Below, piece by piece: positions 46,714 through 59,683 of a DNA stretch of 64,000 bases (positions are counted from its first letter, which is position 1; each line of letters opens with the position of its first letter). The notes below the pieces were generated by a model. The model saw only the letters and a program-made list of their open reading frames with translations. It was not told the DNA's origin and did not search any database. This DNA is from Burkholderia sp. NRF60-BP8 (GTDB taxonomy: Bacteria; Pseudomonadota; Gammaproteobacteria; Burkholderiales; Burkholderiaceae), in contig NZ_CP013373.1 of assembly GCF_001522585.2 (NCBI RefSeq), forward strand, positions 2,356,001 through 2,420,000. Direction: 5' to 3'. The position numbers were made by a program, and so were the translations under genes.

Positions 46714-47913
46714 ATGTCGCTCTTCTCCGCTGTCCAGCTTGCTCCCCGCGACCCGATCCTGGGCCTGAACGAAGCCTTCAACGCCGACGCGCGTCCGACC
46801 AAGGTCAACCTCGGCGTCGGCGTGTACACGAACGAAGACGGCAAGATTCCGCTGCTGCGCGCGGTTCGCGACGCGGAGAAGGCGCGGGTCGAGGCCGGCC
46901 TGCCGCGCGGCTACCTGCCGATCGACGGGATCGCCGCCTACGATGCGGCCGTGCAGAAGCTGCTGCTCGGCAACGACTCGCCGCTGATCGCGGCGGGCCG
47001 CGTGGTCACGGCCCAGGCACTGGGCGGCACGGGCGCGCTGAAGATCGGCGCCGATTTCCTGCGCACCGTGAATCCGAACGTGAAGGTCGCGATCAGCGAT
47101 CCGAGCTGGGAAAACCACCGCGCGCTGTTCGAAGCGGCCGGCTTCGAAGTCGTCGCGTACCCGTATTACGACGCGGCCACCAACGGCGTGAACTTCGAAG
47201 GCATGCTGTCGGCGCTGAACAGCTACGCGGCCGGCACGGTCGTCGTGCTGCATGCGTGCTGCCACAACCCGACCGGCGTGGACCTGACCGAAGCGCAGTG
47301 GCAGCAGGTCGTCGACGTCGTGAAGGCACGCAACCTCGTGCCGTTCCTCGACATGGCCTACCAGGGCTTCGGCGAGAACATCGAAGCCGATGCCGCTGCC
47401 GTGCGCCTGTTTGCCGCGGCCGACCTGAACGCGTTCGTGTCGTCGTCGTTCTCGAAGTCGTTCTCTCTGTACGGCGAGCGCGTCGGCGCGCTGTCGATCA
47501 TCACGTCGAGCAAGGAAGAAGCCACGCGCGTGCTGTCGCAACTGAAGCGCGTGATCCGCACGAACTACTCGAACCCGCCGACCCACGGCGGCGCGGTGGT
47601 CGCAGCGGTGCTCGCGTCGCCGGAACTGCACGCTTCGTGGGTGCAGGAACTCGGCGAAATGCGCGACCGCATCCGCGCGATGCGCAACGGTCTCGTCGAG
47701 CGCCTGAAGGCGAGCGGCGTCGATCGCGATTTCAGCTTCATCAACGCGCAGCGCGGGATGTTCTCGTATTCGGGCCTGACCTCGGCACAAGTCGATCGCC
47801 TGCGTGACGAGTTCGGCATCTATGCGGTCAGCACGGGCCGGATCTGCGTCGCCGCGCTGAACACGCGCAACCTCGACGCGGTCGCCAATGCGGTCGCAGC
47901 AGTCCTGAAGTAA
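46714..47913 (+). CDS. tyrB: Aromatic-amino-acid aminotransferase
   Basis: The 399-residue class I aminotransferase has VNLGVGVYTNEDGKIPLL, ACCHNPTGVDLT, and the PLP-lysine loop SSSFSKSFSLYGERVG, which is the TyrB/AspC type. It makes phenylalanine, tyrosine or aspartate from keto acids. TyrB and AspC are not separable with certainty by eye; length and the YGERVGAL loop favour TyrB. It is divergent from uvrB with a 259-bp gap. A strong terminator follows. Confidence 0.93.
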   Translation: MSLFSAVQLAPRDPILGLNEAFNADARPTKVNLGVGVYTNEDGKIPLLRAVRDAEKARVEAGLPRGYLPIDGIAAYDAAVQKLLLGNDSPLIAAGRVVTAQALGGTGALKIGADFLRTVNPNVKVAISDPSWENHRALFEAAGFEVVAYPYYDAATNGVNFEGMLSALNSYAAGTVVVLHACCHNPTGVDLTEAQWQQVVDVVKARNLVPFLDMAYQGFGENIEADAAAVRLFAAADLNAFVSSSFSKSFSLYGERVGALSIITSSKEEATRVLSQLKRVIRTNYSNPPTHGGAVVAAVLASPELHASWVQELGEMRDRIRAMRNGLVERLKASGVDRDFSFINAQRGMFSYSGLTSAQVDRLRDEFGIYAVSTGRICVAALNTRNLDAVANAVAAVLK

Positions 47914-47959
47914 AGCGGTGCCGGGCGGCAGCCGCCATCGGCCCCGCCCTGCCGACATG

Positions 47960-47991
47960 AAAAACGCGCTCCGTGGAGCGCGTTTTTTTTT
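47960..47991. terminator. Terminator after tyrB
   Basis: AAAACGCGCTCC - GT - GGAGCGCG and T9: a perfect stem of about ten base pairs with A and T tracts. It serves tyrB and the convergent dehydrogenase gene. Confidence 0.93.
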
Positions 47992-48034
47992 GTGCCGTTC
48001 AGCGCGGCGGGCGGCCACACCGCCCGCCCCCGCG

Positions 48035-48823
48035 TTACTGCATGAACCAGCCGTGGCTGACGACCACCGACTGGCCCGTAAGCGCGGCGCTCGGGAATGC
48101 CGACAGGAACAGCACCGTCTGCGCGACGTCCTGCACCGTCGTGAACACGCCGTCGACCGTGTTGCCGAGCATCACCTTCTTGATCACTTCCTCTTCGCTG
48201 ATGCCGAGCTCCTTCGCCTGCTCCGGAATCTGCTTGTCGACCAGCGGCGTACGCACGAAGCCCGGACACACGACGTGCGAGCGCACGTTGTGCTTCGCGC
48301 CTTCCTTCGCCAGCACGCGCGCCAGGCCGAGCAGCCCGTGCTTGGCCGTCACGTACGCCGACTTAAGCGGCGACGCTTCGTGCGAGTGCACCGAACCCAT
48401 GTAGATCACGACGCCGCCGCGATCGTCCTTGTACATGTGCTTGAGCGCGGCCTTCGTCGTCAGGAATGCGCCGTCCACGTGGATCGCCTGCATCTTCTTC
48501 CAGTCGGAGAACGAATAGTTCTCGATCGGGTTGACGATCTGGATACCGGCGTTCGACACGAGGATGTCGATCGAGCCGAACGCTTCGGCCACCTTGTCGA
48601 TGCCGGTGTTCACGGCTTCCTCGCTGGTCACGTCCATCGCGACGCCGATCGCCTTGCCGCCCGCCTTGTTGATCTCGTCGGCGACCGCGTTCGCGCCGTC
48701 CTGGTTCAGGTCGGCGATCGCGACGGCCGCGCCTGCCTTGGCCAGCTCCAGCGCGATTTCCTTGCCGATGCCGCTCGCGGCGCCCGTGACGACGGCGGTC
48801 TTGCCGCTCAGATCTGCTGCCAT
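48035..48823 (-). CDS. bdhA: 3-hydroxybutyrate dehydrogenase
   Basis: The 262-residue short-chain dehydrogenase has [13 protein letters not shown] for NAD binding, [34 protein letters not shown] with catalytic Ser and YxxxK, and [17 protein letters not shown] typical of D-3-hydroxybutyrate dehydrogenases, ending SHGWFMQ. It oxidises 3-hydroxybutyrate from polyhydroxybutyrate to acetoacetate. ATG 48823 has GGAGAAGG shortly upstream. It is convergent with tyrB. Confidence 0.93.
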   Translation of the reverse strand: MAADLSGKTAVVTGAASGIGKEIALELAKAGAAVAIADLNQDGANAVADEINKAGGKAIGVAMDVTSEEAVNTGIDKVAEAFGSIDILVSNAGIQIVNPIENYSFSDWKKMQAIHVDGAFLTTKAALKHMYKDDRGGVVIYMGSVHSHEASPLKSAYVTAKHGLLGLARVLAKEGAKHNVRSHVVCPGFVRTPLVDKQIPEQAKELGISEEEVIKKVMLGNTVDGVFTTVQDVAQTVLFLSAFPSAALTGQSVVVSHGWFMQ

Positions 48824-48988
48824 GTCCTTCTCCTCCCGTTGTCGGATCGATAAAACACGCGCCCGCCGCATCCGCGCTCATCGCGAAATCGTATCGGCGT
48901 GCCAGCCGTCATTGTGCACGATCGGCCCCGCCGTTCGCGCGCAAAACGTCTAAGCTTAAAGGTCGATTCCGTTCGACAGGAGGTTCTC

Positions 48989-49960
48989 ATGCACTATCGA
49001 CGGCTAGGCCGCTCCGGCCTGCAGATCAGCGAGCTTTCCCTCGGTTCGTGGGTGACGTACGGCAATCAGGTCGATCAGCGGGTCGCGCGCGAATGCCTCG
49101 CCGCGGCCCGCGACGCGGGCGTCAATTTCTTCGACAACGCCGAAGTCTACGCCGGCGGCAAATCCGAGGAAATCATGGGTCACGCGCTCAAGTCGCTCGA
49201 CTGGCCGCGTATCAGCTATATCGTGTCCACGAAGTTCTTCTGGGGGCTCGCGGAAGCCCCGAACCAGTATCACACGCTGAACCGGAAATACCTGCTGAAC
49301 GCGATCGACGGCTCGCTGCGCCGGCTGCAGCTCGACTATGTCGACCTCGTCTATTGCCATCGGCCCGACCCGCATACGCCGATCGAGGAAACCGTGTGGG
49401 CGATGAGCGACATGATCGTGCGCGGCAAGGCGCTGTACTGGGGCACGTCGGAATGGAGCGCCGACGAGATCCGCGCAGCGTGCGAGATCGCCGAGCGGCA
49501 TCATCTGCACAAGCCGGTCGTCGAGCAGCCGCAGTACAACCTGTTCCACCGCACCCGGGTCGAACAGGAATATGCGCGGCTCTACGACGATTACGGTCTC
49601 GGCCTCACGACGTGGAGCCCGCTGGCGTCGGGACTGCTTACCGGCAAGTACCGCAACGGCGTGCCGGCCGGCAGCCGCGCGCAGTTGCAGGGCTACGACT
49701 GGATGCGCGAACGCCTGACCGATCGGGCCGCCAACGACATCGTCGAACGGCTCGGCGAGATTGCAGCCGAACTCGGCTGCAGTACCGGCCAATTGGCAAT
49801 CGCATGGGTGCTCGCGAATCCGCGCGTAAGTTCGGTCATCACGGGCGCATCGCGGGTCGACCAGATCGGCGACAACATGCGCGCGCTCGACGTTGCCGCG
49901 CAGCTGACGCCGGACGTGAAGCAACGCATCGAGGCCGTGGTCGGCGACGCATACGAGTAA
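48989..49960 (+). CDS. Aldo/keto reductase (potassium-channel beta/YghZ-like branch)
   Basis: The 323-residue TIM barrel has [33 protein letters not shown] with catalytic Asp and Tyr, a Lys in IVSTKFFW and the His in [11 protein letters not shown]. The C-terminal NADPH-binding end is [17 protein letters not shown]. Such proteins reduce aldehydes, methylglyoxal-like compounds or act as channel-like subunits. AGGAGG stands six bases before the ATG, a strong ribosome-binding site. It is divergent from bdhA. Confidence 0.92.
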   Translation: MHYRRLGRSGLQISELSLGSWVTYGNQVDQRVARECLAAARDAGVNFFDNAEVYAGGKSEEIMGHALKSLDWPRISYIVSTKFFWGLAEAPNQYHTLNRKYLLNAIDGSLRRLQLDYVDLVYCHRPDPHTPIEETVWAMSDMIVRGKALYWGTSEWSADEIRAACEIAERHHLHKPVVEQPQYNLFHRTRVEQEYARLYDDYGLGLTTWSPLASGLLTGKYRNGVPAGSRAQLQGYDWMRERLTDRAANDIVERLGEIAAELGCSTGQLAIAWVLANPRVSSVITGASRVDQIGDNMRALDVAAQLTPDVKQRIEAVVGDAYE

Positions 49961-50065
49961 GGCGACTCACGGCCACTCGCGTACAATACGCGGCCTCGGC
50001 GCCCGGCCTGACGGCCGCGCACGATCCGCTTTCATCGATTCACCTTTCGTTTCAGGCAGCCCGCC

Positions 50066-50911
50066 ATGCTCAGTTATCGTCACGGTTTTCACGCAGGCAA
50101 CCACGCGGACGTGCTCAAGCACGCCGTCGTCGTCCAGCTGCTGCGCTACCTGAACAAGAAAGACAAATCGTACTGGTACATCGATACGCATGCAGGCGCC
50201 GGCGTGTACTCGCTGCGCGACGGTTATGCAGCGAAGACGTCGGAATTCGATACCGGCATCGGCCGGCTGTGGAACGAAAAGAACCTGCCGGAGGCGCTGG
50301 GCGACTACGTGGATGAGGTCCGCGCGCTGAACGCCGACGGCGAACTGCACTTCTATCCCGGCTCCCCGTACATCGCATGGCGGTCGATGCGCGAGCAGGA
50401 TCGGATGCGCCTGTTCGAAATGCACACGACGGAAATCGATGTCCTGCGCCACAATTTCCGCGACGCGGGGCGACGCGCGATGATCTTCGCCGGCGACGGC
50501 TTCGAAGGTATCAAGGCGCTGCTGCCGCCGCCGCCGCGACGTGCACTCGTACTGATCGATCCGTCCTACGAGGACAAGAAGGATTACGCGCGCGTGGTGA
50601 GTTGCATGACGGAATGCCTGAAGCGTTTCGCGACCGGCTGCTATGCAGTCTGGTACCCGCAGGTCACGCGGCTTGAATCGCAGCGCTTTCCCGAACAGTT
50701 GAAGCGCCTTCAACCGAACAACTGGCTGCACCTGACGCTGACGGTGTCGAATCCGCCGGCCGACGGACTGGGCCTCTACGGCAGCGGGATGTTCATCCTG
50801 AATCCGCCGTATACGCTCGCTCAGAGCATGAAAGAGGTACTGCCCTACCTGGTCGAGATGCTCGGACAGGATAGCGGTGCCCGCTGTCAGATCGAGCACC
50901 GCGGAAACTGA
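50066..50911 (+). CDS. rlmJ: 23S rRNA (adenine(2030)-N6)-methyltransferase
   Basis: The 281-residue enzyme has the RlmJ start LSYRHGFHAGNHADVLKH, WYIDTHAGAGVYSL for SAM binding, the catalytic DPSYEDKKDY and a C-terminal SGMFILNPPYTL. It methylates A2030 of 23S rRNA. The second residue of the catalytic motif pair is Ser rather than Pro in the usual DPPY. It starts 105 bases after the aldo/keto reductase gene on the same strand. Confidence 0.95.
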   Translation: MLSYRHGFHAGNHADVLKHAVVVQLLRYLNKKDKSYWYIDTHAGAGVYSLRDGYAAKTSEFDTGIGRLWNEKNLPEALGDYVDEVRALNADGELHFYPGSPYIAWRSMREQDRMRLFEMHTTEIDVLRHNFRDAGRRAMIFAGDGFEGIKALLPPPPRRALVLIDPSYEDKKDYARVVSCMTECLKRFATGCYAVWYPQVTRLESQRFPEQLKRLQPNNWLHLTLTVSNPPADGLGLYGSGMFILNPPYTLAQSMKEVLPYLVEMLGQDSGARCQIEHRGN

Positions 50912-50926
50912 TCGGGCGACTGGTCG

Positions 50927-51262
50927 TTAGGGCTGCGGTCTAGGCGCGAGCCTCGGCTGGTTGGCCGGCTGCCCGCCCCAGGCGGGAACGTTGATATACG
51001 GCGCGACGAACAGCGGAACCGACGTATTCGGCGTCTGCCCGGCCGGGGCCCGCATGCCTGCGGGCTCGACGATCGGCTCCGACGACAACGGTGCCGTCTG
51101 CAACACCAACCCGCCCTTGCCGTCCTGGATGCCGCGCTGCGTATCGAGAACGAGCGGCCTGGACGACGTCGCGGCACCGGCCGCGAGGCCATGAACGAGC
51201 ACGGTCGCGCCCAGAACGAGACGCGCGCGAGCACGACGACGCACATCGACACGCAAATGCAT
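50927..51262 (-). CDS. Small secreted proline-rich protein
   Basis: The 111-residue protein starts with basic residues, a hydrophobic segment (LVLGATVLVHGLAAGAAT, about 15-32) and then a proline/alanine-rich body, GMRAPAGQTPNTSVPLFVAP and AWGGQPANQPRLAPRPQP. I infer export and no fold. AAGGA lies seven bases ahead of ATG 51262; a longer frame starts at 51346. No family is recognised. It is convergent with rlmJ. Confidence 0.6.
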   Translation of the reverse strand: MHLRVDVRRRARARLVLGATVLVHGLAAGAATSSRPLVLDTQRGIQDGKGGLVLQTAPLSSEPIVEPAGMRAPAGQTPNTSVPLFVAPYINVPAWGGQPANQPRLAPRPQP

Positions 51263-51345
51263 GATCGTGTCCTTCAGGATGAAAAGCAGGTCCATACCAT
51301 AGCGCTGCGCCGACGTTTTCGCCAGATCCGGCGCACAAAAAAACA

Positions 51346-51367
51346 AAGCCCCGTCAATACGGGGCTT
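51346..51367 (-). terminator. Terminator after the DUF3563 gene
   Basis: AAGCCCCGT - CAAT - ACGGGGCTT forms a nine-base-pair stem. On the minus strand it is followed by a TTGTTTTTTT run. It lies 43 bases downstream of the DUF3563 gene. Confidence 0.88.
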
Positions 51368-51409
51368 GCTTGTCGTTCGGTGCCGCTCGGCACCTGACGG
51401 TGACTTCGA

Positions 51410-51556
51410 TTACAGCGAGTAGCCGTTGGTTTCGAGCGAGCGGATGCGGCTCTCGAGCTGGACGATGTCCGACGACGTGGCGAGGTAAGCCTCACGGCGC
51501 TCACGTTCTGCGGATTCGAACCAGTTGCTCAGCTTTTCGACGATGTAGGCGATCAT
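51410..51556 (-). CDS. DUF3563 micro-protein
   Basis: The 48-residue protein MIAYIVEKLSNWFESAERER with REAYLATSSDIVQLESRIRS and an LETNGYSL end fits the DUF3563 family found in betaproteobacteria. It is probably a pair of amphipathic helices. Function is unknown. GGAG stands six bases before the ATG, and a terminator follows, so it is a separate, well-expressed gene. Confidence 0.8.
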   Translation of the reverse strand: MIAYIVEKLSNWFESAERERREAYLATSSDIVQLESRIRSLETNGYSL

Positions 51557-51673
51557 GACGTTCTCCAAGGAAGAGGGACCCCTGGTGAATCGAGATTCAG
51601 GGATTTCCCGTATAGGGTTATCCCGAATTATAGCGATGCCGCACCAAGATGCTAGTGAAATACGCGCATGGAG

Positions 51674-51694
51674 GCCATTCCAATTCGGAATGGC
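51674..51694. repeat. Inverted repeat GCCATTCC-AATTC-GGAATGGC
   Basis: Perfect eight-base arms around five bases lie between the DUF3563 gene and cueR, about 80 bp beyond the cueR stop. It lacks a T-run on the minus strand. It could be an operator for the DUF3563 gene, which starts 118 bp further on, or a weak terminator. Confidence 0.35.
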
Positions 51695-51771
51695 GGCAGT
51701 CGAGCCGCCCGTAACTCTTTGATTTTTAATGATATGGAGTCCGAGCCCGTTTTGAGACTCGAAGGTCTGCA

Positions 51772-52176
51772 CTAATTTGGTTCGCTGGCGGGGTCGGCGA
51801 GACGCGCCAAAATCGGGCATTCTGGTCGCCCGTCACCATGACAGTGCGCGGCCAGATCGGCCAGTGTGTCGCGCATGTCGCTCAGTTCCGCGATGCGTTT
51901 GTCGAGTTCGGCCACGTGCTCAAGCGCGATCGATTTCACTTCGGCACTGGCGCGGGAGCGATCCTGCCAGAGCATCAGCAGTTTGCGAATGTCTTCGACG
52001 AGGAAGCCGAGTCGTCGCGCCTGACGGATGAACCGCAGAATATGGATTTCGTCCGCGCCGTAGATCCGGTAGCCGGCATCGGTACGCTTGCTCGGCGCAA
52101 GAAGGCCGACTTGTTCGTAATACCGGATCATTTTCGCGCTGACTCCGGATTCGCGCGACGCGTCGCCGATATTCAT
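51772..52176 (-). CDS. cueR: CueR-type copper-responsive MerR regulator
   Basis: The 134-residue protein has the MerR helix-turn-helix (MNIGDASRESGVSAKMIRYYEQ at the start), Ser77 and the metal-binding cysteines C112 and C120 (HCHGDGRPECPI). These are the same numbers as in E. coli CueR and define the monovalent-metal (Cu+, Ag+, Au+) group. It should activate copper-export genes, but none lie near, and no CueR-type operator is visible here, so its targets are elsewhere. The next feature upstream is the rRNA operon's end. Confidence 0.88.
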   Translation of the reverse strand: MNIGDASRESGVSAKMIRYYEQVGLLAPSKRTDAGYRIYGADEIHILRFIRQARRLGFLVEDIRKLLMLWQDRSRASAEVKSIALEHVAELDKRIAELSDMRDTLADLAAHCHGDGRPECPILARLADPASEPN

Positions 52177-52348
52177 TCCCCCGCCCTCTTCATCAAGCTC
52201 TGGTTTCGAACACGAACGTCGACGGATGCTCGTGTCGACGACACTTCGATCGTATCAAATCATGGGGTTTCGTTCCGAGGGAGAGCTTCGCAGGCAGCAG
52301 GAACGCAACTCACCGATCTCTGGCGCGCACGCGGTTGAGTTACGAGGA

Positions 52349-52386
52349 ATGAGCGCTTCTCGCATTTATGAGCGCTTCTCGCATTT
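52349..52386. repeat. 19-bp tandem duplication between cueR and the rRNA operon
   Basis: ATGAGCGCTTCTCGCATTT occurs twice back to back. It lies about 170 bp upstream of cueR and 20 bp before the rRNA-operon terminator. It is not a gene. Confidence 0.85.
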
Positions 52387-52405
52387 TTGGGGCGCCGAAA
52401 TGCAA

Positions 52406-52433
52406 AAACCCCCGCCTGATCGGGCGGGGGTTT
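52406..52433 (-). terminator. rRNA operon terminator
   Basis: An AAACCCCCGCC / GGCGGGGGTTT stem of 11 base pairs with a six-base loop is followed by T residues on the minus strand, 14 bases after the 5S gene. Confidence 0.92.
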
Positions 52434-52446
52434 CTGGCTTAGGGAG

Positions 52447-52560
52447 CCTGACGATTACCTACTTTCACACGGGAATCCGCACTATCATCGGCGTAGAGTC
52501 GTTTCACGGTCCTGTTCGGGATGGGAAGGGGTGGGACCGACTCGCTATGGTCATCAGGCA
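52447..52560 (-). rRNA. rrf: 5S ribosomal RNA
   Basis: On the minus strand the gene begins TGCCTGATGACCATAGCGAG and ends GTAATCGTCAGGC; these ends pair as helix I. Internal CCCATCCCGAACAGG is the 5S signature. It is 114 bases long; the exact ends may shift by one or two. Confidence 0.96.
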
Positions 52561-52676
52561 AAGAGGGTTGTTCTGCTGGCGTGGCCAACAGAACCAATCT
52601 TGGAAGAAGCAGTAATTTCGAGTTGTGTGTATCGCACACGAGAATCAACAAGTCCTGTTAAGACAGACTTGTTATA

Positions 52677-55556
<2,880 letters not shown>

Positions 55557-55898
55557 CTATAACGAGTCTGTCTCATCTTTCGACGCTACAGTCGCTACAG
55601 GTTGAGTTCTCGCGTGTCGCTCAGCGTTAGTGCTTTAGCACTTACGCGGAGCCCACACTACGTGTGTGCCGTATTCCAAATTGAGCCGAACATGAAGTTC
55701 GAATCATCTTGAGATACATCGATACAATCACAACCCGGATAGTTTCCACGTCCATCTCAAAGACGCTTCCGCTATCCAAATTACTTACTTCTTCCAGATT
55801 GTTAAAGAACGACAGCCGATACTTACTACGTACCGCTCTGACTGGCTCAATCGCCAATGACAAAGGTTCGACGCAGTCGAACGCTTGTCATTGAAGAT
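55557..55898. other. 16S-23S spacer, part between 23S and tRNA-Ala
   Basis: These 342 bases carry the boxA-like element at 55801-55810, flanking sequence for RNase III processing stems, and no gene. Confidence 0.6.
55801..55810 (-). promoter_or_regulatory. boxA-like antitermination element before 23S
   Basis: On the minus strand GTTCTTTAAC matches the boxA core (TGCTCTTTAACA) bound by NusB/S10. It sits in the spacer before 23S, as in other rRNA operons. Confidence 0.6.
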
Positions 55899-55974
55899 TG
55901 GTGGAGGCAGACGGGATCGAACCGACGACCCCCTGCTTGCAAAGCAGGTGCTCTCCCAGCTGAGCTATGCCCCC
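55899..55974 (-). tRNA. alaT: tRNA-Ala (UGC anticodon)
   Basis: The acceptor GGGGGCA pairs with TGCCTCC followed by A and CCA. The anticodon TGC lies in CTTTGCAAG. It is one of the two spacer tRNAs of the rRNA operon. Confidence 0.96.
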
Positions 55975-56013
55975 CATGAGTACAGATGCCTCAGGTGTGT
56001 ACCGCCAGACAAA

Positions 56014-56090
56014 TGGTGGGTCTGGTTGGATTCGAACCAACGACCCCCGCCTTATCAAGACGGTGCTCTAACCGACTGAGCTACAGACCC
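56014..56090 (-). tRNA. ileT: tRNA-Ile (GAU anticodon)
   Basis: The acceptor GGGTCTG pairs with CAGACCC followed by A and CCA. The anticodon GAT lies in CTTGATAAG. It is the 16S-proximal spacer tRNA. Confidence 0.97.
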
Positions 56091-56154
56091 CTGAGTCTGT
56101 CTTTAAATTTACAGCCGATAAGCGTGAGCGCTCAACTTCGCGAGATAGCTCTGG

Positions 56155-57688
<1,534 letters not shown>

Positions 57689-57863
57689 AACCTGTTACTG
57701 TTTTCGGTTCAGTTAAGAACCGGTCGCTCACTCAAAGCTGACAGGAATATGAATCACTTCATAAACCTGACTTACTTTAGTGTGAGACTCTTGATACTTT
57801 TGCTATCTGATCCGAGGATCAGCTCGCTTCCATCAAGCGCCCACACTTATCGGCTGTTAATTT

Positions 57864-57873
57864 TTAAAGAGCA
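57864..57873 (-). promoter_or_regulatory. boxA antitermination element in the rRNA leader
   Basis: On the minus strand TGCTCTTTAA is a ten-of-ten match to the boxA core, 175 bp before 16S. Confidence 0.8.
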
Positions 57874-58094
57874 TTCTGCGAGGGAACCTGAAGTTTCCCG
57901 GCAGCGCTGCGTTTTCAGCAGCAGAGAAACGAGATTATGAACCGCGTTTCGCAGCTCGTCAACAACTTTCTGCACTACATCGTTGCGACTGCGGGGCCAT
58001 CTTCCTGCGCCGTCGGGCTCGTGACTTCCGAACCTCTCAACAGCACCGCTTCCCTTCCTCCCGCGCCGCGTTTCCGTTAGCGCGAAAGAGGCGT

Positions 58095-58123
58095 GATTCT
58101 ATGCAGCCCACCCCGCAAGCGCA
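58095..58123 (-). promoter_or_regulatory. rRNA operon promoter candidate
   Basis: The minus strand has TTGCGC (-35, 58118-58123) and TAGAAT (-10, 58095-58100) with an ideal 17-bp spacer. A GC-rich stretch follows, as in stringently controlled rRNA promoters. It lies about 410 bp upstream of 16S. Confidence 0.7.
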
Positions 58124-58256
58124 AGGGGTTTGAAGCAACTTTTTTACAGACGCCGCAATTCGGCCGTCCGGCCGTGCCCGGGCACGATGCCGCTTATGGT
58201 GCAAAGAACGGACTAGAATGTGAGGTTCTTCGCCTCTTTCTATATACGTCTTTAAT

Positions 58257-59474
58257 ATGCGCCAGCGAATCGCCAAACGCCTCCCCCCCGATGCCGACAA
58301 ACTGGTCGGTCTGTCACTTGCGCTCTTCGCGTCGGGCAGCCGCATCGAGGATCGCTTCTGGGAAGCGAAGCTCGATGCGCTGCTCGCCAAGATTGTCCGC
58401 AACGGCAATCAGACCACGCTCGACGCCGCGCTCGACCATCTTCAGCAAAATCATCCCGACGCCTACGGCGCGCTCGCCGACATGGCCGAGACGCACAGCG
58501 AGTCGATGGTGATCGAACACGACGGCCAACCCTACGATGCGCTGCTGGTCGCCGTCCCGGTTCTCGCCTGGACGCGCTACATGATTCCGTCAGGCCCGCT
58601 CAAAGGCGACGTTGCCGACGCGCTGCGAACGCACCTGCAGGCGCATGTGCTCGCGAACGGCACCCTCGTCGGGCTCGCACCGTTTCTCTACAGCATCGAC
58701 CAGTTGCCGCGGCACCACGTGGAAACCTATCGGCTGGCCCAGCAACTCGCCCATGCGGCAATCGGCCAGCACACCCCGAAGCTGAGCTTCGGCGACCTGC
58801 CGGAAACCTCGCCGATCCTGGCCGATCCGCGCTTCCTGCTGGCCGTCGTCGCCGCGCCGGCCGGCTCGCCGCTGTTCCGCTGGCAGGAAGAAGAAAACGG
58901 CAGCCGGATCGAGCGCGGCCAGTGCCTCGAACAATGGACGGCCCAAGGCGGCCCGAACCTGTCGATCGCGTTGCCCGGCTGCGAGTTCGAATGCCTGCTT
59001 CCGGACGCGTACTACTCGGCCTGTCGCGATGCGGACGAACGCGTGCGTCCGCACACCGTCCGAACGGCCATTCGTTATCTATTCGACACACTTGGTGCGG
59101 CGCCGCAGGAATTGCGCGCGGTGGTCGCCGGCTTCGGCGAACGTCGTGTCGACGAGTATCGCGTCGGCTTCACGCGGCGTGCCAGCAACGACGTGATCTA
59201 CGGCGTCGTGTGGCCGCTCTACGGCCGTGAAAACGGCGACGTATCGATCGACAACGCGACGCTCGAAGGCGAAGCGCCGATCGAAGGGCCGCTCGAGGAA
59301 ATCGTGAGCCTGCTGAAAGAATGCGGCGTAACCGACGTCCGCCGGCACGCGGGCCGCTTCGAGCCCGAATACTGCGACGACTGCGGCGTGCCACTTTACG
59401 CCGATCCGCTCGGCGAAATCGTCCATGCGGAAATGCCGGAAGACGCGTCGCCCGCCCAGCCGCACTTCCACTGA
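58257..59474 (+). CDS. DUF2863 family protein
   Basis: The 405-residue cytoplasmic protein fits DUF2863, a betaproteobacterial family of unknown function. Visible features are ADKLVGLSLALFASGSRIEDRFWE near the start, the central YDALLVAVPVLAWTRYMIPSG, and a C-terminal EPEYCDDCGVPLYADPLGE with a C-x-x-C pair that could be half a metal site. It lies next to the rRNA operon on the opposite strand. There is no signal peptide. A terminator follows. Confidence 0.83.
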   Translation: MRQRIAKRLPPDADKLVGLSLALFASGSRIEDRFWEAKLDALLAKIVRNGNQTTLDAALDHLQQNHPDAYGALADMAETHSESMVIEHDGQPYDALLVAVPVLAWTRYMIPSGPLKGDVADALRTHLQAHVLANGTLVGLAPFLYSIDQLPRHHVETYRLAQQLAHAAIGQHTPKLSFGDLPETSPILADPRFLLAVVAAPAGSPLFRWQEEENGSRIERGQCLEQWTAQGGPNLSIALPGCEFECLLPDAYYSACRDADERVRPHTVRTAIRYLFDTLGAAPQELRAVVAGFGERRVDEYRVGFTRRASNDVIYGVVWPLYGRENGDVSIDNATLEGEAPIEGPLEEIVSLLKECGVTDVRRHAGRFEPEYCDDCGVPLYADPLGEIVHAEMPEDASPAQPHFH

Positions 59475-59509
59475 CCCGCCCCGCAGGCCTCGATGGCCTG
59501 CCCTGCCCG

Positions 59510-59545
59510 AAGCCGCTTCCGGTGCCCACCGAAGCGGCTTTTTTC
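59510..59545 (+). terminator. Terminator after the DUF2863 gene
   Basis: AAGCCGCTTC (59510-59519) pairs with GAAGCGGCTT (59531-59540), with a T-run to 59545. Confidence 0.88.
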
Positions 59546-59683
59546 TTATCCGATGCCCGTCGTCCAAAATTTCGAACTTTTCCTAAGCCTTTCAGCCAAG
59601 CAGACATCGTGTAAGGTCTTTGTCATTATCGGGGCCAGCTAATACCCGACAGCAGTCAATGACTCACTTCACGGAGGTTGAAT

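Larger units (their letters stand above)
57689..58256. other. rRNA operon leader and divergent promoter region
   Basis: These 568 bases carry the boxA element, a promoter candidate for the rRNA operon, and the control region of the DUF2863 gene on the other strand. No gene is supported. Confidence 0.6.
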
